Shown here in pieces: positions 28,486-41,842 of a stretch of 64,000 bases of DNA; position 1 is the stretch's first letter, and every line of letters begins with the position of its first letter. The position numbers were made by a program, and so were the translations under genes. Source of the DNA: Symsagittifera roscoffensis (lineage: Eukaryota; Xenacoelomorpha; Acoela; Convolutidae); NCBI RefSeq assembly GCF_963678635.1, contig NC_087063.1, positions 75,229,617 through 75,293,616 on the forward strand. Reading direction: 5' to 3'. The notes under the pieces are model-generated. The model had not been told where the DNA came from, searched no databases, and worked only from the letters and a program-made list of their open reading frames with translations.

Positions 28486-29013
28486 AACAAGACTGCTCGT
28501 ATCAGGGCGAAGCCCTGAATGTTCCGACTGCCTTTTAAGGTTTATGGAGCAGTAATAACATTAAAAAATTAAATGTAATAAAACAAAATGAATTTTTTTT
28601 TCTAAAACTTGAAATTTTTTATGAAAATCATCCCCCACACGCCATATATAGTACAAAATATAGATTTCGCTCTTTGTAACAAATCAATTATGGCAAATAA
28701 GCTTCTTTTAACCAATTTGGAACGATTTCTACGACGGATTAACTCTCCGCTTACGCGTTAATAGCGCGAAATATATCGCGCGTTAATTGTCCCAAATTGG
28801 CCAAAAAGGCAATCTTTAAACCCTCATAACTTTAAGAAAAAAGATCACAGGTAAAATATTTTTTTTCAAATTTAAGCTCAAGACAACAATATTTTTCGAT
28901 TGAAACAAAAAAATTTCGTCAAAAATGGCTAGTTAAAAAGTCGAAATTTGTCTGAAGAAAAAAAACCCACCCCGAGCACAAATATTCCGTTACTTTCGTA
29001 TCGAAAGTCGGAA
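28486..29013 (-). repeat. R540 full copy, inverted
   Basis: Reverse orientation: begins AACAAGACTGCTCGTATC and ends ...CGAAAGTCGGAA. Contains the conserved block ATTAACGCG..CGCGCTATTAACGCG and the GCGTGTGGGG motif. Confidence 0.85.
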
Positions 29014-30029
29014 AAAAAACCTTTTGTGCTGCTCCATCTAGAGTGCTAACAATTTGTGATTTTCTTCTGCGTACCCAAAGTCAATGTTTTAGTTCATTTA
29101 AAAAACTTTGACCTTGGTTTTAAAATTAGATTAGCTGTAAATGCATTCAATCAAACTTCTACTGGGCACTCAGGGTCTTTTATTGTACCAATTGACAATA
29201 AATTGTTCGATCTGATCTATTTTCGTCTTTTTAATTATGGATTCATTGTCATTTTTAATTGGTTTAGAGTTAGTTGTAAATGGACGCTCTCCTAATTTCG
29301 TGCTGTTGTAATCAGTATGACAGGGATATTGCTTTTCATATTTTGATCTTGAAACGTATTATTTTGTTCAGCATCTTTTTATTTTAAAATTATTGATTTT
29401 GTAGTGAATCCTTATTTGATGAGAGGGCCTCAATTCTGGTATAGCAACGTCCGTAATTTTCTTTAATTGTATTCCCGATTTTTATTTGTTCTTGATCTTT
29501 CTGTGACATTTGCTGGGGATTGAAAAGGTGAGTCGTCCTCATCTGAGATCCTTTGTGCTTGTGGGTTTATGCGCATGATTTTGCTGGCAGCAATAGTGTT
29601 GTTGATTATGCGATCTTCGTATTGTTAACGTTCCAATTTTGTAGCTGTAATCAATTCATTTTATTGTTTCTTCCTTGTACTTTTCTCAAGTTGTATTAAT
29701 TACTACTAATTAATTGTACTTGTTTACGATTTTAAAATTGACGGTCAAGTATAACCAAATTTTGGTGACAGGACAAAGTATGCGATACGAAATTATTCTA
29801 TTAAAAATATCTCATACCAATATATTCCACGTCAATTAAAATATCCCATAGAGGATTAAAAATTAATTTATGATATAGATTACCAAAGATTGGTGCATGT
29901 ATCTATATCGCAATTAAATAGAGAATTATTTCAACTGCCTCAATTATCTCGAGACGATAGAGATAGTGCTAATGGTAAAAGACTCTTTTCTAGGGATTTA
30001 ATATTATTTTTGAAACTGTTAATGGAGTC
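29014..30029. other. No gene recognised
   Basis: AT-rich spacer before the MULE remnant. It may include degraded transposon sequence; no terminal repeat found. Confidence 0.35.
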
Positions 30030-31650
30030 ATGATTGAGAAAAACTTGATAATGAAACACAATGCAAAGACATATCATTACACACATAGCACCAAGACAAT
30101 GAAAACCAATATGACTGAATTTATCTACGGTGAAACTCAACAAGGCGAAGCGTTACTTATATTGGACGGACATGAGTTCACTAAAAAGCGAGACACCAAA
30201 TCTACCACTCACTGGCGTTGTGCAAAATGGCGTTCAGATTAATGCCCAATGACTCTACTAACTTGCGGCGAAACCATTATTTCGTTCAATCATCAGCACA
30301 GCCATGAGTTGAACCCCGGTCGCGTAGAAGCAAGGCAGCTAGTTTGTAAGTTGAAAGAAACAGCAAAATCGCAATTCAATCCTGTAAACAACCAGCTGAT
30401 AGCAGCTAGCCTCAAGACTGTGAACAATAATCCGGCAACTCAGCTTTCACTTCCTTCACGTGCAGCCCTGACAAGAACCCTCAGTAGAAACAAAATATAC
30501 GGACCACTCGGAGTGATTTCTTCGACCGACCGTCACTTCGACATTCCCGACAAATATTTACCTTTTTGTCTACATGATAGCGGAAAAGAAGACAGTGAGC
30601 GGTTCCTTATTCTGGGGGACATGGAGAATTTAAATGCTTTTCGCATTCATAGCAAAGTTTGCCTTTGTGATGGAATCTTTATGATATGTCCGTCTCAGTT
30701 TTATCACTTTTTCACAGTACATATCTAGATTGGCGGCTTTTATGCCCCTGCGTTTACGTTTTGCTTAGCAACAAAAGGGAGTCCACTTACAACAGGTTTC
30801 TTGAAGCCCTGATTACCCTTACTGGAGACGTCATTGACCTCATTGACTTCGAGCAAGCTGTCTTGAACGCATTTTTGTCCCTATACAAAACTGAAATCAA
30901 AGGTTGCTACTTTCATTTATGCCAAAACTTCTGTCGCAAGCTTTCAAAGTTAATCTGAAAAAACCAATGAAAACAATGCTAAGCTAGCCTCAACCTGAAA
31001 AATGATCCCAGCTTTAACTTTTGTTCCTCACTCAGATGTCGAATCTGCTTTACTTTTGTCATAGACGAAATTAGCCAAACTGCCGATCAGTTTGAAATTC
31101 CAACTGAAACAATGCTAAAACTTCTGTCGCAAGCTTTCAAAGTTAATCTGAAAAAACCAATGAAAACAATGCTAAGCTAGCCTCAACCTGAAAAATGATC
31201 CCAGCTTTAACTTTTGTTCCTCACTCAGATGTCGAATCTGCGTTTACTTTTGTCATAGACGAAATTTGCCAAACTGCCGATCAGTTTGAAATTCCAACTG
31301 AAATCCTTGAGAAAATTGACGAGCTCGCATCATATTTCCAGAAGTCTTATAAAAAAGAGAAACAATTGGTCGACAACAGCGTGATTCTTTGTTCCCCCCA
31401 GCTCTATGGAATCATTACGACAACGCGGCGGCTGGTTTCATTCGAACAACCAATGCAATTGAAGGCTGGCATAACGACGTTACGTCGCTTTTCCAGGGCA
31501 TCAACCCCTCAATTCATAATTTTTTTAGAACAAATTCAGCTTGATTCTTTCAACCAGAAGTTCAATATTCTAAAAACAACCAGCGGTACCACCAGTCAAA
31601 CCCGTAAAAAGTACCGAGAACTCAATGAAAAAATCCGAATGATAACTAAC
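30030..31650 (+). pseudogene. Broken MULE transposase with FLYWCH finger
   Basis: Order of a FLYWCH-type Mutator-like transposase. FLYWCH finger at about 30130-30300 (LDGHEF.., WRC, CP, ending HSHEL). Catalytic region: CDGIF..CPSQFYHFFT at 30665-30720, DFE at 30845-30853, CYFHLCQ at 30904-30924. The C-terminal hallmark RTTNAIEGWHN is at 31443-31475. It is inactivated by an in-frame TAA at 30240-30242, a frameshift at about 30722-30735, a 193-bp tandem duplication (30924-31116 and 31117-about 31302) and at least one more frameshift before 31440. FLYWCH fingers are known partners of animal MULE transposases. No terminal repeats or 9-bp duplication found. Confidence 0.8.
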
Positions 31651-32560
31651 TCTTATAAAAACTCAGATATAGTAAAAATATGTTCAAGCTCTGGCTCATT
31701 TAACACTCTCCTAGATTTTATTTTATCGGCATTTTGTTGCGCTTTTAATTGCTTTTCCAAAAATCATAAAGTTTTTTGCTTTATAGCCATCGTAGAGGTA
31801 CTATTTTTTGGGAGGTGATAGAGGCCAATACAACAATAATTTTGCCTTTTCCCTCGCCCCGCCCCCCATACTGGTTACCCAGTACAGGGGGATTTAGGGG
31901 TTTTGGGGACAATTTTTATCGATTTCGAACTAAAACTTTGATCCACTTTTGTGAATCGATCGTTTGATCTTTTGACCAAGAGTCCCATTCTTTAATCATG
32001 TTGCCAAGTGAGCTCAAAAATTTATTAATTTGATAGTTCAGAAAGATTGGTAGAATTGAAACGTGCGTTGAAATTTTCACGCTTTGAACTGAGTTTGATT
32101 TCACGGGCTTTTTCAAAAGTTAGCATTGCTTTGATCGGTATGTTCAATTTCGGTATCATGGTTTCAATTCCTTTGATTAATCTAGTGCAATATTTTGGTG
32201 TTTCGATTCCTCAGATGGGATATTTTAATTTGCGAGGGCTTCATTGTCCTGGGCTATTCTTACTTCTGGGATACTTTTGACTGAGCTAACTTCGCTTGAG
32301 ATAAAAGGGTAAGGGATAAACTGTCATGAAACCCAAATTTTGATTGTGCAAAAGTTTTTCGATTATGTTTCGTAATTGCTGGTTTTGGTGATTGTATTTC
32401 AATTTTCGAATTTTTATCTGAATAGGTTTCCCGTAGACTGTAGAAGTGATTGGTTTGTTAGCATTAGCACATTTGAAAATGTATTTTTGGAGGAGAAGAA
32501 ATTTCTAGCAAAATTTCATGTTTTGGGTTTTCTTGAGTTGGTGGCCTGGTTGTTGCATAT
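31651..32560. other. No gene recognised
   Basis: Mixed AT-rich DNA; a short C-rich patch at 31850-31890 (tacaggggga type) resembles the hAT-MITE-like family seen elsewhere. Confidence 0.35.
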
Positions 32561-33061
32561 TTGTTCCGACTTTCGGTACGAAAGTAACGGAATATTTGTG
32601 CTCGGGATGGGGGTAATTTTTTTTCTTCAGACAAATTTTGACTTTTAAACAAGACATTTTTGAAGGAGATTTTTTCTATCATACGAAAACTATTGTTATC
32701 TTGAGCTTATAATTTTTGGTAATGTTATGGGTGTTTAAAGATTGCCATTTTGGCCAAGTTCGGACAATAAACGTGCGATATATTTCGAGCTATTAACGCG
32801 CATCGAGATTTAATCCGTCTTAGAAATCGTTCCAAATTGGTTCAAGGAAGCTTATATGTCATAAATTATTTGCTAATAGGAGCAAAAATTGTCACTAAGT
32901 GCCTAATATGACGTGTGGGGGATGTTTTCATAAAAATCGTTTTTTTTCTATGTTTTTAATTTTGTTTTATTACACTTAATTATTTTACGTTATTACTGCT
33001 CCATGGACCTTAAAGGCAGTCGGAAAATTCAGGGCTTCGCCCTGATACGAGCAGTTTTGTT
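32561..33061 (+). repeat. R540 full copy
   Basis: TTGTTCCGACTTTCGGTACG to GATACGAGCAGTTTTGTT, about 500 bp, with some internal loss. Confidence 0.85.
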
Positions 33062-33230
33062 TTCCTTTGTTGTGAATTCTGCTGCTGACGTGAAAATGCT
33101 TAATGGAATGAATTGAATAGTTGCAATTAGCCCGGAGGTGCTCTTTAATATTGTAGAATTTAAACTAGTGTTTTCTCGGAGGATTTAAGAAATCATTTTG
33201 AGAAATTTTTTTTACATGCTACTGAGAAAA

Positions 33231-33358
33231 TATATTTACAATGCACATTATTTTTTCTGATTTTGGTGTTAATTTTACATTGTTTTACTTCTGTGAAGAA
33301 GTAAAACCATGTTAAATTAAAACCAAATCAAAAAAATAATGTGCATTGTAAATATATA
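33231..33358. repeat. Foldback element, 60-bp arms
   Basis: Left arm 33231-33290 (from ATATTTACAATGCACATTA to TTTTACTT) and right arm 33299-33358 are near-perfect reverse complements with an 8-base loop. Confidence 0.85.
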
Positions 33359-33797
33359 TTTATTGGAATTAAAATCGTTTTGAATGATTTTCGGCTCTGG
33401 TTTTTTGAAGTCAAACTATGGAATTTTTTCCTCTGGGATGTTGTGAGAACTAGCAATTTAAGCCTATTATCTGTTTCCGTAGCATTTAATTGGCCTCAAT
33501 TTTTAGCAGATTTTTCAAGATTCGCTTTTTATCGGCAACCAGATAGTTTCGCGCAACTACTTAGACGAATGCAGATCAAAATCTCTTTCTTAAGTGCTGA
33601 AAACCTGAAAATCATGATTAATCTGTACATTTTAAAAGCAATCTCAATTCAAATGAATCAGATTGGACAACAAATTTCGTTAGGGTTCTTTTTGAAACAT
33701 GAGTGGTAAGTTAGAAATGATTTACAATCGTTTTTAAAGGCTTAGAGCAAGAAACAATAACTTTAGGAAAAATTTAAGGGGTCAAATTTTACGCTAC

Positions 33798-34208
33798 ATA
33801 TTTTCTTCAATATCCCGTTTTTTAACTAAGATATTATCAGGAAGCAAGAGTAAAGGAAAAAGAACTGACCATTTTTTGAGTACTTAATACGGAGTTCTTA
33901 TAAAAAGTTTTCACTACCAAAATAGAATTTTTTGTAACTTTTTGGTATGAGGCAATTTGTAATCGTTCCACACAGTTATTTTTAAACAGCACAATTATTA
34001 GGCAGGTCCTATTAATTGTGCTGTTTAAAAATAACTGTGTGGAACAATTACAAATTGTCCCATATCAAAAGATTTCAAAAACTTCTATTTTGGTAGTGAA
34101 AACTTTTAAAAGAACTCCATATTAAGTACTCAAAAATTGGTCAGTTTCTTTTTCATTATTCTTGGTTCCTGAGAATATCTTAGTTGAAAAACGGGATTTT
34201 GAAGAAAG
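33798..34208. repeat. Large foldback element, about 200-bp arms
   Basis: The left arm (about 33798-34002) and right arm (about 34013-34208) are imperfect reverse complements around AGGCAGGTCC; the centre arms AATTGTGCTGTTTAAAAATA are exact. No genes. A palindromic MITE or recombination palindrome. Confidence 0.85.
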
Positions 34209-34850
34209 TATTACACAATAACAAATTATGTGATTAAAATGTGATAAACAAAATTTTTAAAAAAACTAATAATAAAGCAAAAAAGCTATAATGCTCAAAA
34301 CTTTCATTTCAATCTTTTGCACCACTACTTTTTCAAACAATTTTTACTGTAGAAAAATAATTAACAATTCTCCACATGAGTCAATCAAGGTAACTAAGAA
34401 CATTGAAGATTTAGTTTTTTGCTGATTAATAGAAATTTTTTCATCATATATTTGAGCTCATATACTTGATGAGATGCCATGATATATCAAAATTTATGTT
34501 TTTCCTCCAATTAACTACGAACCGCTAACTATGATTTTTCCACCCCTACTCTACAAAGTTATCATTTAAAAAAAATTTTTACGTGACTTATGGTTAAATT
34601 GGCGATGATGCAATGAAAAGTAAGAACAAAAATTTGTTCACAATTAGTAGTTTGTTCACAATGCCAAGTTTCATTGCATTACGACAATTTTGAGTAGTTG
34701 TTTATATTTGAAATTAAAACATGGAAACGGGGAGCGGAAAACAGACCCAGTTATAAGTAATTAATCTACGAATTTTTAAAATAATCAACAACCACAAACC
34801 TTTCATACGCGCAAGTTTGCTTCAAAATTGTTTTTTAACCTTATTTATGG

Positions 34851-35408
34851 TACAATGCTGATTTAAATTAACCGGACAAAACGCGTTAAAATTGGAATTT
34901 AAAACGCGTTTTTCTCAAATTGGGCTGAGTTTAGGTGAAAATTTATCAAGATAAAACTTGCTTAAAATTTTAGCAGAATTAATATGATGTAATTTTTTTT
35001 GGGAAAATCGGGCCCAAAATTTTACCCCCAAAAATTGATCATTTTAGCTTTTCTTAGTTAACCAAAAGTTCCGCCAAAAATACCCGGTCGATCACAGACA
35101 TACTTATATCAGAGTGAGCCCCTTACGTAGCCCAACAAACTTTAAGAAGGGTATTTTCTCCAAAAAAAAATGTAATTTGTTTAAAAATTGTTTTTAAATA
35201 AAAAATTGGTATTTTATATAGTAAAAATCACTTTTTTTTGTCTCATCAAACAAAAATAAATTAACTTATACAATATTTTGGAGATTATACCCTTCTTAAA
35301 GTTTGTTGGGCTACGTAAAGGGCTCACTTTGATATATTTATGTCTGTGATCGACTGGGTATTTTCGGCGTAATTTTTGATTAACTAAGAAAAGCCAAAAT
35401 GACCCATT
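34851..35408. repeat. Foldback family FB-1, copy A
   Basis: Shares its left 170 bp with copy B at 45885. Arms (about 35025-35162 and 35280-35408) are inverted copies containing TACGTAGCCCAACAAAC and GTCGATCACAGACATA, around a 115-bp centre. Confidence 0.8.
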
Positions 35409-35807
35409 TTTGGGATAAAATTGTTTGTAGGGAACACGTTGTGAAACAGTAAAAAAAATCTCAGAATTTTCTCGAAACAACATTATAAAATAGGAATTAT
35501 TCCCTACACATCCCATAAGAAGTTCTAAAATAGGGGAATTGTTTGTAGGTTTGTTATAGCAGAATGATTTGCCTTCAGAATGAATTGAACGAACTAACTT
35601 TTCAAAGGATTTTACATCAAAAGGAATCAACAAATTACCGGGTATGTAGTCGTTTTAGGCACTGGTGGGATTTGATTGCGATATAGAACCAAGAAGACAT
35701 CTTTCGTAAACTCGATAACCTCCCTGTACTTGGTGTCGTAAGCCAATTGCAAAATAACTGGAGATACATCCAAAGACGCTGCTTGTACACGCACTGGTTC
35801 AGAAACA
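35409..35807 (-). CDS. Candidate host exon, with possible frameshifted continuation
   Basis: 35807-35639 follows acceptor AATTTTAG and ends CCG|GTAATT (169 bp, phase 1 to 0), with no stop and a protein-like composition. Directly after it another frame stays open for about 75 codons (to about 35410) until it meets the FB-1 copy. The two frames read as one protein if a single base is missing near 35650, so this may be a broken gene cut by the foldback element. No family recognised. Confidence 0.35.
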
Positions 35808-35851
35808 CTAAAATTTGAACGTTTTTGAAGCCAAGCAAATAGTTTCAACAA

Positions 35852-37340
35852 AAAAATGAAAACAAAAATCTGAATAAAAATAGTTATACCGGGACGAACG
35901 AACAGATCCGGAAGCTCTATAACCAGGGATGTTCAAAAATTATTTGCAATTAATTTTTTGAGTTTTTTCCAAGGCAATCAATTAATTGTATTGGGGAATT
36001 TCTATCAATCAATTATTGCAATTAATTCAATCAACGGGATTTCTCATATGAAACACATGTTCAAAAAAAAAATTTATTGTTCTGCATTTTGAGGATGATT
36101 TATTACAAATTTCCGTTTCTTTTTGCCCTATAGTCGGCTGTTGTACTACAAGAATAACTGACATTCCAAGCTTGCCGACAAAAGTCAATGTCATTCACCA
36201 ACTGAACGAATTTCCGGGCTACATCAGGCCTACAATACTGTTTTAATGAGCGTTATAAATACGTGTTATTATTGCTATCTAATTGCTTGCTTTACCATCA
36301 ATTAATGTGTTTTTAAAATACCGCTAACAATTAATTTCACCCCATTAGTTGCAATTATTTCTTCCCTTCTATAATTTCTGAACACCACTCTCTGTAACAA
36401 GCGCAGTAACAATTTCTATGATTTGGCTCACTAATCTCATGAAACTACTTGTTAACAGGTTTCTGTTTTTGTATTGAAGTTATAAGTAAGCTAAATATTT
36501 TACACATGAAACATCTGAGCAGTGTTTATCAGACTAATTTTTAGAGAAAAGAGATACGAATTTTTAACGAAACAAATATATTTATGTTTAAATGGCTATT
36601 TTGAATCAAGCAAACAATTGATAAAAATAATTTTCATTTTCATAGTTTGGCTCAAATTACAACACCTTAACTATTTGGCGCTAAATATTCAGCTAATTTT
36701 TGTAATTCAAAAAGGGAAAATTCATTAAACGTTAGTGCAGAATTTGTGATAATATTTCTTATATTTTTTGAAAAAGCACAGAATTAGCGACTAATTAGCG
36801 ATGAATATGTATGATTTTTGAACGTGTTTTTCTGAAAAACTTCAGTCAGAGTCTTTCATCAAGCTAGAGTGATATTTACAGTAAAACCTTAAGTTTACCG
36901 TCCGGGAGTTATGTTTACTGCAAACTTTTTTCACTGTGCGAAGGTTCAGATATTTTTGGGCTAGACTCTACAAAGTTTTATCTGATTAGAATTTTTGGTA
37001 ACTATCTTGAAACCAAAATCCGGGCGCTATCGGCATTGTATCCAAGGAAATTTTATTTTCGCTTTACAAATAATTTACTACGGCGACTCTCTCACTATTG
37101 TTCTGGTCAAACAAGTTAGCAATCTAATGATTTAATTTCATCAAATAGTTTGATAAAATACAAGCGAATAGCTTTTATAATCTTAGTGTTTTAGTATTTT
37201 GTTCAAATTATACTCTTAAGCAAGATTCATTTGGAGTATAGAACCATTCAACATTCAAAATCGCTAAGCGTTCTTATTGGCTAAATGCCTCTCCCACAAA
37301 ATCGAAGCCAATATTAACAGAAAATGTATTAATCAGTAGA
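35852..37340. other. No gene recognised
   Basis: AT-rich, with repeated AATTAATT-type motifs near 35950-36010. Nothing else identified. Confidence 0.35.
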
Positions 37341-37349
37341 AAATAATCA

Positions 37350-38690
37350 AAATTATTACAAATTGCGGGTTACAACCGCAATATTATTCAGATAAACATC
37401 AAGAGTTATCAGTTCAAGTTCATAAGATTTTCTCAGTCTTCGAATTTTGGCGTTCAACTGACGCCACCTAAATTTTTGGGCCCGAGGTTTTTCGCCCTTT
37501 TCGATACTGCCAAAAACTAAACGCATTCGTTTTTCTTGGATTTTTAAATAGTAAATTATTGTCCACAATGACGGTCTGATCCTGGCTATTTCAGGATTCC
37601 AGTTTGAATGCCAGCTTTCGCAAATATTGGTTGTTCGTAAATTGTAGGGTCTATTATAAACATTTCACATTCCAATCTTCATTTTTTTAATCCAAAAGTT
37701 TTGAAAATAGTTCAAAAAATCTCTTAATTTTGGGAAACAATTGACAAGTACCTGTATATCTTGGCATCCAACAAGTCGAGGGTTATAACTGACCACTAAA
37801 TTGGGTGGAACAAATCCCAAGGCGAAAATTTTTCGCGCAAAGTTTTGGAAATTTGTGTTTTTTTTTTGTAAATTTGAGTGAATCCCATGATTTGAAGTTT
37901 TCGGTAAATCGCTTGGGTCTAATGAAAGTAGCAGCCATAAAGAATAGTGTATGGTAAGAAATTTTTAACTGCAGCAATAAAACCGAGTTCGAAATCGGAA
38001 ATTATGGTTTCAGGATAAAAAAAATCCCAAAATTTTTCGAAATTTTTTTCCTGTAATTTTTGAAGGATATATTCGTACTGACTTTGTTGTTTGCCTTTCA
38101 GTAGAGCCCAACAATAAAAAAAAGTGTAAAATTGGTCGTAGGGCCTTGGGGCGTTTTAAACGTTCCATCACATAAAAATGTGTCAGTTGCAAAAAAAATT
38201 GCAACTCCGATATCATTGTTCAAGTCAAGCAAAAATTGTTCATTTTCTTCAGACCAAATTCCTTCGATTCTTATTTCTAAAATACTTAGGGGACGGCAGG
38301 CAAACATTTGTTTCTTTCACTCGAAAAATTGCTCTTGATTTTCCGATATTCTGGCGGCAAAAATTGAGAATTTTGGGTGTTTTCTATAGCTTTTTCGTAA
38401 ATTTGTTTCAAACTAACTGTTGGATTTTTTCAAATAAATCAAAACATAACTCTCGGAGTTGGTTTTCGGAAATAAATTGAAAGTCTGGGTGTTGAGGATG
38501 ATTTTTGTCGTAAAACAATATTGAATTTTGCTGAATATTAGATGAAAATTTTGCGGAACAATTCGTGCATCTATGGTAAATTTTCTTTTTTGATTTTCCA
38601 CTTTTCGTAATAATAATTTGTTCCAATCCGCATTCGATCCAGTAATATTCAAAAATTCATCTGCTTTTTATCTAATCGGCCAATATTAAC
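37350..38690 (-). pseudogene. MULE transposase remnant with FLYWCH finger
   Basis: Reading leftwards: a FLYWCH-like finger (Y-x-R-C-x2-C, then H-x2-H) at about 38490-38610; TFLCDGTFK near 38160; an extended frame with ISDFELGF (TTC/GAA codons at 37996-37988) and GCYFH (37936-37922), then a TAG at 37921-37919 and a QAIYRKLQ..G pattern. Together these are the MULE catalytic D...DFE...C-x2-H motifs. At least one frame change near 38100 and one nonsense codon break it. Frames further left (37356-37568) may be the C-terminal end. Confidence 0.7.
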
Positions 38691-40864
38691 AAAAATGGCC
38701 TGGATTTACTTTCTTACTTTGAGATTTTCGCGATTTATTTATAGATTTTGAATACTCAATTCTGATTGGCTGACAGTAAGCTAAAATTAATTTCAAGCAT
38801 TCGGTCCTTCAAGCATGAGGGATGCCACCAATTAGTTAGCATAATATAATGTTTAGGTGTCAACTGTTTAGCGGTAATTAATTTGAAGAAGAGCGCGGAA
38901 TCCCCGCTGTAAGCCTTGTGCTTTTAAGCGTTGAAATATCGGTAAGTCATTGCTTATTCAGTGGCTAAATTTGATAAATCAGCAATTTTGATATATCAAC
39001 AACAGAAAAATTGAAAAAATCAAGCATATAATTTATCTTACAACTGGGTTTAACCCTTTTCCACAATGATTTTTCGAGGGTAATCAACACCGGGTATTGA
39101 CTTTCGTAATCGAAATTTTCAAACGACTACCAATGATTTCCACGAAAAAAAAGATTCAGTAAGTGATTATTTGAAATTTCAGAACTCACATGTTTCTATT
39201 AAGGCTCGGGTTATCCAATTGCTTCAACTGAAACAAATTTAAAAAATATTAGAATTTCTTCAAAAATAAATTATCTTCAACTTAAATTATTTGTTCAACA
39301 TTACTTTATTCTATTCAAGGAAAAATAAAATTTAAAACACTCAAATTCAAAAGTGTAACCTTGCCGTTGCTATGCAAATATCTCAAAAATTTCCGATCAC
39401 GATAACTAAAATATTACGAAAACTTTCGAAAGATGAGCTACTTGAGAGGCGAGTTATTCGATAGACACCGAAGAAAATACAATTTTGATTGGAAAACTAA
39501 TTTGGAAAACGAATAAAAAAAACAAGCAGGCGTGAGTTAAACATCAAAATTCAAGGCTACAAGAGAAAATTGTAATAATACTCTTTATTTTATACGCCTG
39601 CTCGCTCACTATTGTTGCAGAAACTTAGGTTAAATTGAAAGTTTTCAACTAGTTTTTTCTCATCACAGAGAAAAAAATTTAAAAATTTTCTTGTCGTTCA
39701 AATCACGACTAAAAATGTGCTTCTGTTCTGGGAGTTGCGATTGAAGGAGCTGTTCTGAATTAAAACTAACAAGTAACAAAAAATGCTCCAAGCAAAGCAA
39801 TTAAGATTTTTTTTCAAGAAGCAGAAAAATTATAGGAAAATTTTTTTTTGCTGAAATAACCGTTTTTTTCCCAAGATATAGCAGAAAGTTTAGATAAAAA
39901 TCTGCGTATTAGCAGTTAAACAAGCATAAAAATAGCAAAAAAACTATATCAAGAAAAAATCTATCAGTTTTTATTGACAATTTGTATGTCATTAAGTCTA
40001 AAAGAGGAGGTAAATCAGAATCATTTTTCTCAACATTGACACATTTTCTTGATTTTTTTGTAGAATCAAATTACCGTTTTCAGAAAATGCTTTAATACGA
40101 TACCCCACTTGATTTTTGATGAGATTTCTATGGGGTTGTCAACAATAAAAAAATCGAACTCCGCCCATGAATTCTTCCCACTTTGTGAACTGGTCTGAAC
40201 AATAAATCATTTGAACTCCAAAGAAATTTAGGGGAAAAAACCAACAAAATTTAAAAACTTTGCATGCAGAAACAAATTTCTTTTTCCAAAACGTTTTTTT
40301 TTGCTCGTAATACTGGTTAGCGTCTAAATTGAAAAAAAAAACATTTATCTCAGTAGTTTAATAAACTTTCTTATGGAAGCAATTGTTTTGTCCAAAAAAA
40401 ATTAAAATTTTGATGCAATATGTTCTCACTCATTTTAAACGGGGTGCAAATTCAATTAAAACTCGGTTTAAAAGTTTCGTTTTTGTATAAAACTAAGGAA
40501 GTGGGAGTTATATTTTGTTTTGTCATACAAAAAATCTTTTCTCTTTACAACGATGACTTTATTCTCTAGCTAAGTTTTACTAATCAATTTCAAAAATTTC
40601 TCTAGGAAATAAGCCGTGCGAGCAGAAAAACCATTCGCATCTGTGGCTGAGTTGGTACGCCTCGCGTATTTACCGCTAAGGTTTCATGCAGTGCTTAAGG
40701 CGTGGTTAATAAGAAAATGTAGAAAAAGCCGTTAATAAATTATAAAACGAAATTCTGAAATTAAAATCTCTCGTTTTTGTCCGCCATTTTTGTTAAAAAG
40801 TTATCGTCCGATTTTTGTGTGCTACAAGCACAGCAATCGGCTGGAATAGTAAATGGAATAATAT
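38691..40864. other. Mostly no feature; one tRNA-like promoter stretch
   Basis: AT-rich. At 40637-40690 a stretch GTGGCTGAGTTGGTACGCC resembles the D-arm/A-box of a tRNA but does not fold into a whole tRNA here; it may be the head of a SINE. Nothing else found. Confidence 0.3.
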
Positions 40865-41833
40865 TCATTGATTCAACTCATTAATACAACTCCTTGCCGT
40901 GATATATTCATTGACTGAGAGTTTGCAGAAATTGGTCTCGACTTGAATCCACATTTCAGCAGGCCAGCGTCTGAAAAACAATCAAAATCTAGACTAGTCA
41001 ATTAAAAAAACTGCAAATTTGACAAAAGTAACTTTTTACAGAATTTTGGCCAAAATTAGCATTTTTGGCGCTTGATACCTGTAAAAATTAGTTTTTTTTT
41101 AAATAATTACCCCAGCCCCAAAAGAATTTCCTTGTCTGTATCTATGAAAGTGAAAAAAATGAATATAACTGATTTGCAGTGGATTTTGATGCTTTAAATA
41201 TAGCAAAAGAATTCATTCCTATTTGATTAAAATAAACTATTATTCATTTTCATAGTTACTGATTAAAAAAAACTCAACTTCATTTAGTGTTTATCTCTGA
41301 AACTCCAGCCATATCTCTGAAACTCATACTTTTTCAATACATGATGAGCTTTTTTCTGAAAATCAAAATGAATTATTTTAATTTTTTGCTACAGACTTTG
41401 TGCCTTGATCGAAAACACAATGACCAAATCGAATCTTACAGGTGAACACAATTTAAAGATTCGGCAATCTAAGTCAATGTATTATGGAAAGTATCATTTG
41501 TAAAATGTATGATAAGTTTTTTCCTATATAGAATTGTATGATAAGCTTCTTGCGCAAGTATGAAAATCCGGGTTGAGTACAAAGTTGAAAAAAAAAACAG
41601 ATAAAAATCTGATCAACTGAAATTTAGAAAAGTAGATTCTTCATTCTTCATAAAATGAAATAAATCTTGTCAACTACTTACGGATAGATTGTTTTCAAAT
41701 TCGGGAGATATCTCAGGAATTGCCTGGTGACCACAGCTCTGTAAAACGACGTCAGTTTTGGGTCACTGATTGGCCATACACGATGTGGCTCGTACAACAT
41801 TCCTTTCATACTATTCAAGTATTTGAGTAGATA
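40865..41833 (-). CDS. Two exons of an unidentified host gene, with stop
   Basis: Exon 41833-41682 (acceptor GTTTAG, donor CC|GTAAGT, 152 bp, no stop) joins exon 40970-40865 (acceptor TTTTTCAG) in phase 2+1 and ends in TGA at 40867-40865. The intron is 711 bp. The 85-residue product is rich in aromatic residues and Arg/Lys and looks globular, with WPISDP and RWPAEMW segments. I do not recognise the family. Upstream exons probably lie to the right. Confidence 0.5.
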
Positions 41834-41842
41834 CTAAACAAA

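Noticed and set aside
40635-40720. Possible tRNA-Ser/Leu gene (A-box-like GTGGCTGAGTTGGT)
   Set aside because: No matching T-arm at proper distance and no 3' acceptor strand.
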